Shown piece by piece: positions 14,442 through 21,405 of a stretch of DNA of 23,921 nucleotides (positions are counted from its first letter, which is position 1; every line of letters begins with the position of its first letter). This stretch comes from Firmicutes bacterium UBA3738 (GTDB lineage: Bacteria > Bacillota > Clostridia > Peptostreptococcales > Anaerovoracaceae): assembly GCA_002372505.1 (NCBI GenBank), contig DFGY01000058.1:1-23921 (forward strand). The letters run 5' to 3'. The translations under genes and the position numbers were made by a program. The notes beneath the pieces are model-generated. The model was given only the letters and a program-made list of their open reading frames with translations, was not told the origin of the DNA and searched no databases.

Positions 14442-15657
14442 AGAAAAGAAAAGGTACGATCTACGCAGCCTTAAACTTGCAACAATAGCATTTGCCATCC
14501 TGGCTCTTGCTAATTTTGCTGTGCAGATAATCCGTATTATTGAGAAGAACAACGTGGTGGAAATCGTTTACCTGGTTGTCCTGTTCATCGCGTGGACTAT
14601 GATGTTCATTGCGGCGAGGGCTTTGTCAGAGTACGGGCCTGACTTTAAGGCGGCCGGCGTAGTGTCCGTCCCGGGAATGGCCGCAGTGGTAATATGCGCT
14701 CTTCTACTGGTATCGGCAATCAGCAGTGGCGTGGGGAAGAATGCACATCTGTCCATCGGTGTGCAACTATCACTGTACATCAGCTTCCTGATGATGGTCA
14801 TGGACTACTGGTATGTGCTCCGGGGAGCCGGCAAGCTCTGCGAAGGATTCAACCGGACAAAGCTGGAAAAGTCCTGCAAGATTATTCGCATACCCGCCAT
14901 TATCATTCTCATACTTGCCCTCATCGCAGTGCAGGGAGCACCTGTATTTTCCGAACTTAACAAATACATCGTAACAGGTATAGCCGCAGCCCTGGCACTA
15001 ATCGTGCAAATGGTAATGATCAGCAAACTCCTCTCCGTCTACGACGTAGTAGATGGCAAGCTGCAGCCCGGAAGACTAGGCGACGTACTCAAAGACTCCA
15101 ACGTCACCGGCAAACCCAAAGCCGTAGCAAAGAAGGACGCGAAGAAACAACCCACAACAAAAACAACCACAACGGACAAAGCAAAAAAGGATACAACCGA
15201 AAACAATATAACCGAAAAGAAAACACCCGCAGCGGACACATCCACGAAAGACACAACCGCAACAAGCGCGACCGCAACAAACACATCCGCGAAAGAAACA
15301 TCCGCAACGAAAGCAGATGAAACAAAAACTTCAGAAACGAATGAATCTGAAAAGAACGCCGAAGCAGATAAATTAGAAACAGCGAAAGCTGACACCGAAG
15401 AATCCGACGAAATAAAATCCGACAAAGAGGAAACCGAAACCAAAAATGACTCTGCCAGCGATATAGATAATAATAATGACAACGACAACGAAGAACCCTC
15501 GTCAGATACCCAATCCGACAAATCCGACGAACCTGACGAGCCCGCAGACATCATAGAAGAAGATTGGCTCAGAGAAGAACTGGAAGAAAACCAGAAGTCA
15601 GAACTAGAAACCGCCTTCTTCTCAGAACCCGACATAAAAGTTCACACAGAAAGGTGA
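14434..15657 (+). CDS. Six-helix membrane protein with long hydrophilic Thr/Lys/Asp/Glu-rich tail, function unknown
   Basis: The 407-residue protein belongs to no family I recognise. Its first 220 residues contain six hydrophobic segments (about 15-37, 43-63, 76-97, 109-130, 150-170 and 179-201). The last 180 residues are low complexity: first Lys/Thr-rich, then Asp/Glu/Ser-rich, and probably unstructured. The ATG at 14434 is chosen because it overlaps the VanY-like stop by 8 bases and starts a typical N-terminus (MSREKKRYDLR). The reading frame is open further upstream, but only inside the VanY-like coding sequence. Coupling to that gene suggests a joint role at the cell envelope. The tail has a composition unlike the rest of the window. 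A repeat A copy begins exactly at the stop codon. Confidence 0.75.
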   Translation: MSREKKRYDLRSLKLATIAFAILALANFAVQIIRIIEKNNVVEIVYLVVLFIAWTMMFIAARALSEYGPDFKAAGVVSVPGMAAVVICALLLVSAISSGVGKNAHLSIGVQLSLYISFLMMVMDYWYVLRGAGKLCEGFNRTKLEKSCKIIRIPAIIILILALIAVQGAPVFSELNKYIVTGIAAALALIVQMVMISKLLSVYDVVDGKLQPGRLGDVLKDSNVTGKPKAVAKKDAKKQPTTKTTTTDKAKKDTTENNITEKKTPAADTSTKDTTATSATATNTSAKETSATKADETKTSETNESEKNAEADKLETAKADTEESDEIKSDKEETETKNDSASDIDNNNDNDNEEPSSDTQSDKSDEPDEPADIIEEDWLREELEENQKSELETAFFSEPDIKVHTER

Positions 15658-15687
15658 CAGGGGGACGGTTCTCTTGTCATCTTCTGC
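15652..15687. repeat. Dispersed hairpin repeat A, copy 2
   Basis: GGTGACAG followed by GGGGACGGTTCTC and TTGTCATCTTCTGCC corresponds to copy 1 at 10100-10134. It starts on the stop codon of the membrane-protein gene, as REP-like elements often do. Confidence 0.7.
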
Positions 15688-15709
15688 CGATATTTGACAG
15701 CGTTACACA

Positions 15710-15742
15710 GGGACAGGATTATTGAAACATCCTGTCTCTTTT
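15710..15742 (+). terminator. Terminator-like hairpin formed by a B repeat
   Basis: GGGACAGGAT (15710-15719) pairs with ATCCTGTCTC (15729-15738) in ten pairs with one G-T, loop of 9, followed by TTTT (15739-15742). It lies 53 bases after the membrane-protein gene and is the best candidate for its terminator. Confidence 0.6.
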
Positions 15743-15825
15743 GGTTGTTAAGCGTTACACAGGGACAGGCTTTGTGTTCCGCTGGGGCTGAGTGACAATG
15801 GCCGAGCATGAGTCCACCGACATAG

Positions 15826-16170
15826 ATTCCAACATTTTTGACGTGGCTGAGGAAATGTTGGAATAGAAGCTGCTCAGGAGCAGGGACGAGGCGGATTTGT
15901 CGTCATGAATTCCAACATTTTTCTTGTAGGAGAAGGAATGTTGGAAAAGATGTTGCTTAGGAGCGGGCGCGAGGTGGATTTGTCGTCATGAATTCCAACA
16001 TTTTTCCTGTAGGCGGAGGAATGTTGGAAAAGAAGCTGCTCAGGAGCGGGCGCGAGGTGGATTTGTCGTCATGAATTCCAACATTTTTCTTGTAGGAGAA
16101 GGAATGTTGGAATAGATGTTGCTTAAGAGCGGGTTCGAAGTGGACTCCAACATTTTCACCGTAAGTCACT
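15826..16170. repeat. 83-base tandem hairpin array, forward part
   Basis: Units start at 15826, 15909, 15992, 16075 and 16144. The first three are exactly 83 bases, the fourth lacks 14 bases at its end, the fifth is partial. Each unit opens with ATTCCAACATT and about 15 bases later AATGTTGGAA, forming a 10-pair hairpin, followed by a conserved segment containing GAGCGGGCGCGAGG and ATTTGTCGTCATGA. Units 2 and 4 share GATGTTGCTTA where units 1 and 3 have GAAGCTGCTCA, suggesting an older 166-base dimer. Confidence 0.9.
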
Positions 16171-16190
16171 CCGCCCGGCGACTGGCCGCC

Positions 16191-16228
16191 GCTGCCCGCC
16201 GGCCCAACAACCAGCCGGCAAAGGCAGC
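16191..16228. repeat. GC-rich hairpin between the two arrays
   Basis: GCTGCC (16191-16196) pairs with GGCAGC (16223-16228), and GCCGGC (16198-16203) with GCCGGC (16214-16219), giving a 12-pair stem with a small asymmetric interior loop. It lies near the point where array orientation switches. Confidence 0.7.
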
Positions 16229-16310
16229 TATAGGGCGAGCCAGAGCCGCAGGCGGAATCCAAGAGCCCAGGTGAGGGCGATTGGTTAAACAACCCTCGTG
16301 ACACCTAGTC

Positions 16311-16441
16311 AGAGTAGCAATTTTTCAAACATTTCTCCACCCACGGCAAAAATGTTTGAAACCGAGCCATCAAACCACTCTCAACTCCGCTCCAGAGTAA
16401 CAACTTTTCAAACATTTCTCCACCCACAGCAAAAATAATTG
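16311..16441. repeat. Two diverged array units in reverse orientation, same 83-base period
   Basis: AGAGTAGCAA at 16311 and AGAGTAACAA at 16394 mark two units 83 bases apart. The first forms a 12-pair hairpin (16323-16334 with 16350-16361); the second has a degenerate stem. Read on the minus strand, the first matches the forward unit at 15826: CAACATTTTTG or CAAACATTTTTG, then CGTGG, then GGAAATGTT or AGAAATGTTT. They are therefore reversed, diverged copies. Confidence 0.7.
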
Positions 16442-16454
16442 AATCCGAGCCCGT

Positions 16455-16485
16455 GAGATAACAAGAGAACCGTCTCCCTAACACC
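16455..16485. repeat. Dispersed repeat A, copy 3, reverse orientation
   Basis: On the minus strand this reads GGTGTTAGGGAGACGG then TTCTCTTGTTATCTC, a diverged form of copies 1 and 2. It sits 5 bases from the inverted B copy at 16491. Confidence 0.6.
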
Positions 16486-16522
16486 TAGCCCGGAACAAAA
16501 AGCCTGTCCCCGTGTAACGCTA

Positions 16523-16552
16523 TTGTCATCCATAATCACTTACTGGTATAAT
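16523..16552 (+). promoter_or_regulatory. ortAB promoter
   Basis: TTGTCA (16523-16528) is 18 bases from a consensus TATAAT (16547-16552), which is preceded by TG at 16544-16545. The -35 begins 3 bases after the B repeat ends, so element 2 forms the immediate upstream sequence. Confidence 0.8.
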
Positions 16553-16607
16553 AGGTTTATAGATTTAATGCGTTACAACACGAATGTGAACAAGGAGGTA
16601 CTGTGAA

Positions 16608-16916
16608 TTGGAGAAGATAAAAGCGGGCACCTGGGTTCAGGTGCATGAGATCGTGCTCAAGCCGGAGGAGCGCACAGGCAAACTTCCGGAGGACACGAAG
16701 AAGGTCCCACTGGAAATGTGGGTCAAGGGCTTCCTTAAAGAAGATGCGGCGATTGGCGACACTGTTGAAATCGAAACATTGACCGGCCGCATGGTCAGTG
16801 GCAGTTTAGTTGCGGCCGAGCCGGCATACAGTCACGGCTTCGGCGACATTTACATTCCGGAGATGCTTCAGATCGGAATGCAGGCGAGAGCAATTCTCAG
16901 AGGGGAGGGAGAATGA
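16608..16916 (+). CDS. ortA: 2-amino-4-ketopentanoate thiolase, alpha subunit
   Basis: The 102-residue small subunit works with OrtB to cleave 2-amino-4-ketopentanoate with CoA into D-alanine and acetyl-CoA, the last step of clostridial ornithine fermentation. It is an all-beta domain with VQVHEIVLKPEERTG near the start and the SHGFGDIYIPEML motif (about 76-88), as in known OrtA; length is typical. The start is an unusual TTG at 16608: AAGGAGG (16592-16598) lies 9 bases upstream, and the nearby GTG at 16603 is out of frame. Its stop overlaps ortB by 4 bases (or 1). The ornithine racemase, aminomutase and dehydrogenase genes usually alongside are not present here. Confidence 0.9.
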   Translation: MEKIKAGTWVQVHEIVLKPEERTGKLPEDTKKVPLEMWVKGFLKEDAAIGDTVEIETLTGRMVSGSLVAAEPAYSHGFGDIYIPEMLQIGMQARAILRGEGE

Positions 16917-18334
16917 TGAAAGATCTTAGCTACGATGCGGTAATGGGCCGCGCAGGTGAGATAATGAAGACTTCCCTTGGACTCGACTATGACAAATACG
17001 AGTCAGGCAGCATTGCTTTTGACTATGAGCAGATGATGGAAGACGTAAGCATGTCCCTGGATGAAGTAATTGGCATTCAGAGAGAGGCAGGCGTCGGCAA
17101 CACTCCACTTGTAGAACTTAAGAACATGACCGACCTGGTGCGCAAGATTTCCGAGCCGGGCAAGGGCGCGAGAATATTTGTAAAAGACGAGAGCTGCAAC
17201 CCATCCGGTTCCTTCAAGGACCGTCGTGCCAGCATATCCGTTTACATGGCAGAGAAGATGGGTTACAAAGGCGTAATGTCCGCAACCAGCGGCAACTACG
17301 GAGCAGCTGTTGCTTCTCAGGCGGCAATGAGAAATCTGCGCTGCGTCATCGTGCAGGAATGCTTTGACTCCAAAGGCGTAGGCCAGCCGGAGATTATCGA
17401 GAAGCAGAGAAAGTGCGAGTCCCTGGGAGCGGAAGTAGTCCAGCTGACCGTTGGCCCCGAGCTCTTCTACATGTATCTGAGAATCCTGGAAGAGACAGGT
17501 TACTTCAACGCTTCACTGTATTCCCACTTCGGAATCAGCGGCGTAGAAAGTCTGGGTTATGAAATAGCAAACGAGGTAAAAGAGCGCTGCGGCAAATTCC
17601 CGGAAGTTGTAATTGCAACAACAGCCGGCGGCGGCAACGTAACAGGTACAGCCCGCGGACTCATCAAAGCCGGAGCAACAGACACGAAGCTTATCGGCGC
17701 ATCCGTCGATCTGACGGGACTGTCCATGGCATCCGACGAAGACTTTAACAAGAAGTCCTTCACCACAGGACACACGGGCTTCGGTATCCCCCACGCAGCA
17801 ATGCCGGACAACACAGACACTCCGAGAAGTGCTGCCAGAATGCTGAGATATATGGACGACTACCTGACAGTTAAGCAGGGCGAAGTATTCTATGTAACAG
17901 AGCTTCTCGCTCAGCTGGAAGGAATGGAAAGAGGCCCGGCAGGAAACACTTCCCTGACCGCTGCCTTTGCATTGGCGTCCACAATGAGCGAAGACGAAAT
18001 CATCGTCGTTCAGGAAACAGAGTACACCGGCGCAGGAAAGTCACCTCTGCCTCAGCTGGCATTCGCCAGAGAAAACGGCATAGACATTCACTTCGGCGAC
18101 CCGGATACAGACGTGCCCGGAAAGAGCATCGTCCTGCCGAATCACCCGTCAATGCTGAAGGTACGCCACGCAGACCTGGACAAAGTCAGCGCTTCCTACA
18201 TCAAGAACGCAGTGGCAGAAGCCGGCGTCAGCAAGGTAACTGAGGAAGACATGGAATTCCTCATAGCCGAGACCCGTCACGACCGCGCCTTCGTGGAAGG
18301 CTGCCTGAAAGACCTGGGCGTCCAGCTGCCGTAA
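16913..18334 (+). CDS. ortB: 2-amino-4-ketopentanoate thiolase, beta subunit
   Basis: The 473-residue PLP enzyme of the threonine synthase fold is the catalytic subunit of the OrtAB thiolase. The PLP lysine is K102 in NPSGSFKDRR; NTPLVEL (63-69) and the phosphate-binding loop TAGGGNVTG confirm the fold. Length is as expected for OrtB. Two ATGs are possible, 16913 and 16916; the GGAGG at 16904-16908 is better spaced from 16916. Translation is coupled to ortA, and a strong terminator follows, so ortAB is a two-gene operon. Confidence 0.93.
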   Translation: MMKDLSYDAVMGRAGEIMKTSLGLDYDKYESGSIAFDYEQMMEDVSMSLDEVIGIQREAGVGNTPLVELKNMTDLVRKISEPGKGARIFVKDESCNPSGSFKDRRASISVYMAEKMGYKGVMSATSGNYGAAVASQAAMRNLRCVIVQECFDSKGVGQPEIIEKQRKCESLGAEVVQLTVGPELFYMYLRILEETGYFNASLYSHFGISGVESLGYEIANEVKERCGKFPEVVIATTAGGGNVTGTARGLIKAGATDTKLIGASVDLTGLSMASDEDFNKKSFTTGHTGFGIPHAAMPDNTDTPRSAARMLRYMDDYLTVKQGEVFYVTELLAQLEGMERGPAGNTSLTAAFALASTMSEDEIIVVQETEYTGAGKSPLPQLAFARENGIDIHFGDPDTDVPGKSIVLPNHPSMLKVRHADLDKVSASYIKNAVAEAGVSKVTEEDMEFLIAETRHDRAFVEGCLKDLGVQLP

Positions 18335-18355
18335 GAGCAAATCACGTACAACAAA

Positions 18356-18385
18356 AACACGAGAGAACCACCTCTCGTGTTTTTT
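18356..18385 (+). terminator. ortAB terminator
   Basis: AACACGAGAG (18356-18365) pairs perfectly with CTCTCGTGTT (18372-18381), 6-base loop, then a run of T to 18385. A textbook intrinsic terminator 21 bases after ortB. Confidence 0.95.
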
Positions 18386-18393
18386 AATAATAT

Positions 18394-18423
18394 TTGCCTA
18401 GCAGGTGCCGCTTCCATTATACT
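18394..18423 (+). promoter_or_regulatory. Promoter of the DUF2812-like gene, with leader inverted repeat
   Basis: TTGCCT (18394-18399) and TATACT (18418-18423) are 18 bases apart. GTGCCGCT (18405-18412), in the spacer, has a perfect inverted partner AGCGGCAC at 18441-18448, 28 bases on and just before the ribosome binding site. The pair could be two halves of an operator bracketing the -10. Confidence 0.55.
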
Positions 18424-18461
18424 ATTGGTATAGAAACCGTAGCGGCACAAGGGGGATGGAT

Positions 18462-19658
18462 ATGGGCAAAATCAAAAAGAGGATTAAACATTTTTCTAAC
18501 TACGAATTCGAATATCTTGAGAGCTACCTGGAAGACATGGCCAGGCAGGGACAGATTTGCACAAGTGTTGGCTATGTCTTTTTGACTTTTGAAGAGGGTG
18601 AGCCGCGGGAAATAAAGTACCGCATGGTGCCAGACACAGGTGCATTACCAGATGAAGAAAAGTCCGCCTATGAGGCAAAGGGGTGGAAATTCATAGGCAG
18701 CAGGTTTTATCCCATGTTGATGAAAGAAGACCCGAAGGAAGAAGAGCTCTTTGCTGATGCAGAAAGCTACAAGCGGCGCGCCAATAACTTTGTGTTTGAT
18801 GCGAGCTTTGGTGGAATGGCGTTGATTTTTATCGTAATTGGATTATTAATTCCCTACATAGTGGAAATTTCCAAGTTCGGCTACCTTCACGCTATGGAAG
18901 GAGAGAGCATGGCCTTTCGGGTGATGAGCAAAGTGTCGATTGCTGTTTGCGTAATTATATTATCCTGGAGCGCGGTTAAAGCCCTAGCTCAATGGCGAAG
19001 AATTAAAATCTTAAAAGAAGTGAGGCGTAGTGTCCCCTACGGGAAGCGTTTGAAAATAAACAAAATTACCGGCGTTATGGCCATGCTGGCTCTGGCGATA
19101 GCTGTCTGCACAGTGTTTCTGCCTACGGAGGAGATTGAATATAAAGAAAATAATTCGGCACACCCGGTATCAATGATGTCCATTGACCCGGAAGGTTGCA
19201 AACTAATACAAAGCAAAGTAAAAGAAGCGGAGCGCAGTGGGAGCGAAGACGAGCCCATAGACGACGCGGAATATGTCAGAGAGTCATATAAAGACAATCT
19301 GTTTTCCGTTGTGCATTATGAAGGAGCCTCCCTGTATGACTCAAATGCTGAGGCAGACGACGAAGGAAATATCTCTCCGGAAGTAGCTTATTATGCACAC
19401 TATTACGTAGCAAAAAATGCAGAAAAAGCCGAACAGTATTTAAAGGAAGAAATAAAATATGACCTAGGGCATAAGGATCTGAAGGCAATAGAGAAAAAAG
19501 GATATGGAGCAGACTATGTAGGCTACTGCAAAGGAAAGGATGGCTACACGAATCTATACGTGAGAAAAGGAAATGTGCTTGAAATAGTAAACTATATAGG
19601 CGATAAGAATCTGGAAAAATCAATCAAACAATTCGTTGATGATGTAGTAAACAACTAA
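18462..19658 (+). CDS. DUF2812-like membrane protein
   Basis: The 398-residue protein starts with a soluble region (1-85) resembling DUF2812: a helix with YLEDMARQGQ, a beta stretch, then YEAKGWKFIG. Three hydrophobic helices follow (about 106-125, 150-170 and 203-222), and the last 170 residues are hydrophilic and probably outside the membrane. The start at 18462 has AAGGGGG about 6 bases upstream; an ATG at 18456 is directly adjacent to that site and less likely, and more upstream frame is inside the promoter. Members of this family often accompany PadR-type regulators, but none is seen here. Cellular role is unknown. Confidence 0.7.
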   Translation: MGKIKKRIKHFSNYEFEYLESYLEDMARQGQICTSVGYVFLTFEEGEPREIKYRMVPDTGALPDEEKSAYEAKGWKFIGSRFYPMLMKEDPKEEELFADAESYKRRANNFVFDASFGGMALIFIVIGLLIPYIVEISKFGYLHAMEGESMAFRVMSKVSIAVCVIILSWSAVKALAQWRRIKILKEVRRSVPYGKRLKINKITGVMAMLALAIAVCTVFLPTEEIEYKENNSAHPVSMMSIDPEGCKLIQSKVKEAERSGSEDEPIDDAEYVRESYKDNLFSVVHYEGASLYDSNAEADDEGNISPEVAYYAHYYVAKNAEKAEQYLKEEIKYDLGHKDLKAIEKKGYGADYVGYCKGKDGYTNLYVRKGNVLEIVNYIGDKNLEKSIKQFVDDVVNN

Positions 19659-19687
19659 TTGCTTGCGTGGCATAATTATGCTACAAT
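19659..19687 (+). promoter_or_regulatory. Promoter and operator of the Phd/ParE-type pair
   Basis: TTGCTT (19659-19664) and TACAAT (19682-19687) are 17 bases apart, with TG at 19679-19680 extending the -10. A perfect 12-base palindrome GCATAATTATGC (19670-19681) fills the end of the spacer and touches the -10, as expected for antitoxin autorepression. Confidence 0.75.
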
Positions 19688-19712
19688 GTGGCTAAAGGAA
19701 AGGAGGTTTGCT

Positions 19713-19976
19713 ATGCCGGAAATAAAACCGATACGGGATCTTCGCAATACCAGTGAAATATCGGAACTTGCACACCGAGTGCAGGAGCCTATTTTCATTA
19801 CCAAAAACGGATACAGCGATTTGGTTGTGATGAGTGCAGAACTCTACGATAGATTTGTTAGTATTCTCAAAGTAGATATGGCAATCTTCGAAGCAGAAAC
19901 AGAATTAGAAAATGGAGCAGACACATTAGATGCAAGGAAAGCATTCGAAAAGCTAGATAAGAGATACTATGGATAA
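19713..19976 (+). CDS. Phd/YefM-family antitoxin
   Basis: The 87-residue protein has the Phd/YefM N-terminal DNA-binding fold: IKPIRDLRNT at the start, then PIFITKNGYSDLVVMSAELYDRF, the family hallmark. The C-terminal part (about 50-87) is charged and helical and would bind the toxin. AGGAGG at 19701-19706 lies 6 bases before the ATG; upstream in-frame codons fall inside the promoter. It overlaps the toxin gene by 8 bases. Confidence 0.92.
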   Translation: MPEIKPIRDLRNTSEISELAHRVQEPIFITKNGYSDLVVMSAELYDRFVSILKVDMAIFEAETELENGADTLDARKAFEKLDKRYYG

Positions 19977-20271
19977 ATATGTTGTAAGACTTTCTCCTAA
20001 AGCATATCGTGATATCGAGAGTATTTATGAGTATATCTCAAAAGAAAAACTATCACCTCAAAACGCTAAGGGACAGGTTGATAGAATAAAGGATGCTATT
20101 TTAAGCTTGGAAGCTTTCCCGGGATCACATCAGGAAAGGCACGTGGGCAGATACGCAAATCAGGGATATAGACATCTCTTAATAGATAATTACATGGCTA
20201 TTTTTAGAATTGACGAAAGAAGAAAAGCAGTTATTGTAATTACAGTCCAATATCAAGGACGAAACATTTAA
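19969..20271 (+). CDS. RelE/ParE-family toxin
   Basis: A 100-residue protein with the RelE/ParE fold: YRDIESIYEYIS helix (13-24), the second helix with AILSLEAFPGS, and the beta-core YRHLLIDNYMAIFRID followed by VITVQYQGRN. The arrangement is closer to ParE and YoeB-like members than to classical RelE; whether it cleaves ribosome-bound mRNA or acts on gyrase cannot be told. It overlaps its antitoxin gene by 8 bases, and the next gene starts 15 bases downstream in the same frame. Confidence 0.92.
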   Translation: MDKYVVRLSPKAYRDIESIYEYISKEKLSPQNAKGQVDRIKDAILSLEAFPGSHQERHVGRYANQGYRHLLIDNYMAIFRIDERRKAVIVITVQYQGRNI

Positions 20272-20286
20272 AAAGGAGAACTAAAG

Positions 20287-21405
20287 ATGAGTGATTTCAA
20301 AGTTCTAACCAGCCCTCAGGGCGGCAGGGTAACTCTTGACGGAAGAGATATTATAAACATGGCAGCCAACAACTATCTGGGTCTGGCCAACCACCCAAGA
20401 GTTGTGCAGGCAGCAAAGGACGCCTTAGACAAGTACGGCCTGGGCGCAGGAGCAGCCAGAGGAATCGTAGGCAACTTCGCACCTCACGAAGAACTGGAAG
20501 AAAAGCTGGCAGCCTTCAAGGGCACAGAAGCCAGCTGCGTATTCAACTCCGGATTCGCCGCAAACCTGGGTGCCATTACACAGCTCATCGGAAAGGGCGA
20601 CGACGTATTCAGCGATGAACTAAATCACGCCAGCATCATCGACGGCATCAGACTTTCAAAGGCAACGGTCCACGCCTATCCACACATGGACATGGCAGCC
20701 CTTGAGAAAATGCTGGCAGAGTCAACAGCAGAAAACAAAATGATAGTAACAGACGCCGTATTCAGCATGGACGGCGACCTGGCTCCCATTCCGGAAATCG
20801 TGGAGCTGGGCAAGAAATACAACGCAAAGGTAATGATCGACGACGCCCACGGCGACGGCGTAATGGGTCCCTCCGGCAGAGGTACCGTAGACCACTTCGA
20901 AGTAAGGGAAGGCGTATACGTAGAGACAGGATCCCTCTCCAAAGGTTTCGGCAGCGCCGGCGGATTTGTGGCAGGCCCCAAAGACTTCATCGACAAAGTC
21001 AGCAAGCAGGCCCGCTCATTCATATTCACCGCCACACCCATGCAGCCCTGCATGGCAGCCGCAGCAGTAGCAGCCCTGGACATCTTAAACGAAAGCGACG
21101 AGCTGGTCAGAACACTTTGGGACAACAGAGAATACTTCATGAAAGGCATTACCGACCTGGGCTTTGACACGCGCACGACACAGACACCGATCATCCCGGT
21201 TATGACCTACGACGAAGAAAAAGCCAGAGAACTCTCAGCCCGCCTCTTCGAAGAAGGCGTATTCTCTCAGGCCCTGGCGTTCCCCGTAGTGCCCAGAGAG
21301 CAGGCCCGCCTCCGGGTCATGGTCTCCGCGGCCCACACAAAAGCCGACCTGGACGAAGCCCTCTCCGGCTTCGAAAAAGCCGGCAAAGCCCTCAGCATCA
21401 TCTAG
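20287..21405 (+). CDS. kbl: Alpha-oxoamine synthase, Kbl/BioF-like (glycine C-acetyltransferase likely)
   Basis: The 372-residue PLP enzyme belongs to the class that joins an amino acid and acyl-CoA, or runs in reverse. MAANNYLGLANHP (25-37), H114 in ELNHASIIDG, D185 in DDAHGDG and the PLP lysine K219 in TGSLSKGFG are all present. Best match by feel is 2-amino-3-ketobutyrate CoA ligase, which splits 2-amino-3-ketobutyrate to glycine and acetyl-CoA; BioF or another synthase cannot be excluded. It is about 20-25 residues shorter at the N-terminus than Kbl of E. coli. The AAGGAGAA site supports this ATG, and the toxin stop codon closes the frame upstream. A threonine dehydrogenase partner gene is not in the window. 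The last base of its stop codon is the first base of repeat element 3. Confidence 0.85.
   Translation: MSDFKVLTSPQGGRVTLDGRDIINMAANNYLGLANHPRVVQAAKDALDKYGLGAGAARGIVGNFAPHEELEEKLAAFKGTEASCVFNSGFAANLGAITQLIGKGDDVFSDELNHASIIDGIRLSKATVHAYPHMDMAALEKMLAESTAENKMIVTDAVFSMDGDLAPIPEIVELGKKYNAKVMIDDAHGDGVMGPSGRGTVDHFEVREGVYVETGSLSKGFGSAGGFVAGPKDFIDKVSKQARSFIFTATPMQPCMAAAAVAALDILNESDELVRTLWDNREYFMKGITDLGFDTRTTQTPIIPVMTYDEEKARELSARLFEEGVFSQALAFPVVPREQARLRVMVSAAHTKADLDEALSGFEKAGKALSII

Larger units (their letters stand above)
15700..16520. repeat. Composite palindromic element 2 bounded by inverted B repeats
   Basis: The left edge has two direct B copies, 15700-15717 (short) and 15752-15781; the right edge has an inverted B copy, 16491-16520. 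The 30-base copies 15752-15781 and 16491-16520 differ at only two or three positions when one is reversed. The interior carries the 83-base arrays. An inverted repeat A (16455-16485) lies next to the right B copy. No transposase gene is inside. Confidence 0.7.
15658..16607. other. Non-coding, repeat-dense stretch
   Basis: This 950-base stretch has no supported gene. It holds repeat A and B copies, a terminator-like hairpin, an 83-base tandem array, a GC-rich hairpin, an inverted diverged array, and the ortA promoter. An open frame on the minus strand (15957-16304) runs through the array, but because 83 is not a multiple of three each unit is read in a different frame, which argues against coding. 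Confidence 0.8.

Noticed and set aside
15039..15635. 198-codon Ser-rich open frame on the minus strand
   Set aside because: It is the antisense shadow of the low-complexity tail of the six-helix protein, and has no ribosome binding site or recognisable domain.
15957..16304. 115-codon open frame on the minus strand
   Set aside because: It runs through the 83-base array, where the unit length shifts the frame each time, and the product resembles no protein.
15826..16441. Possible CRISPR array
   Set aside because: The whole 83-base unit is conserved, including the part that would be spacer, orientation reverses midway, and no cas gene is near.
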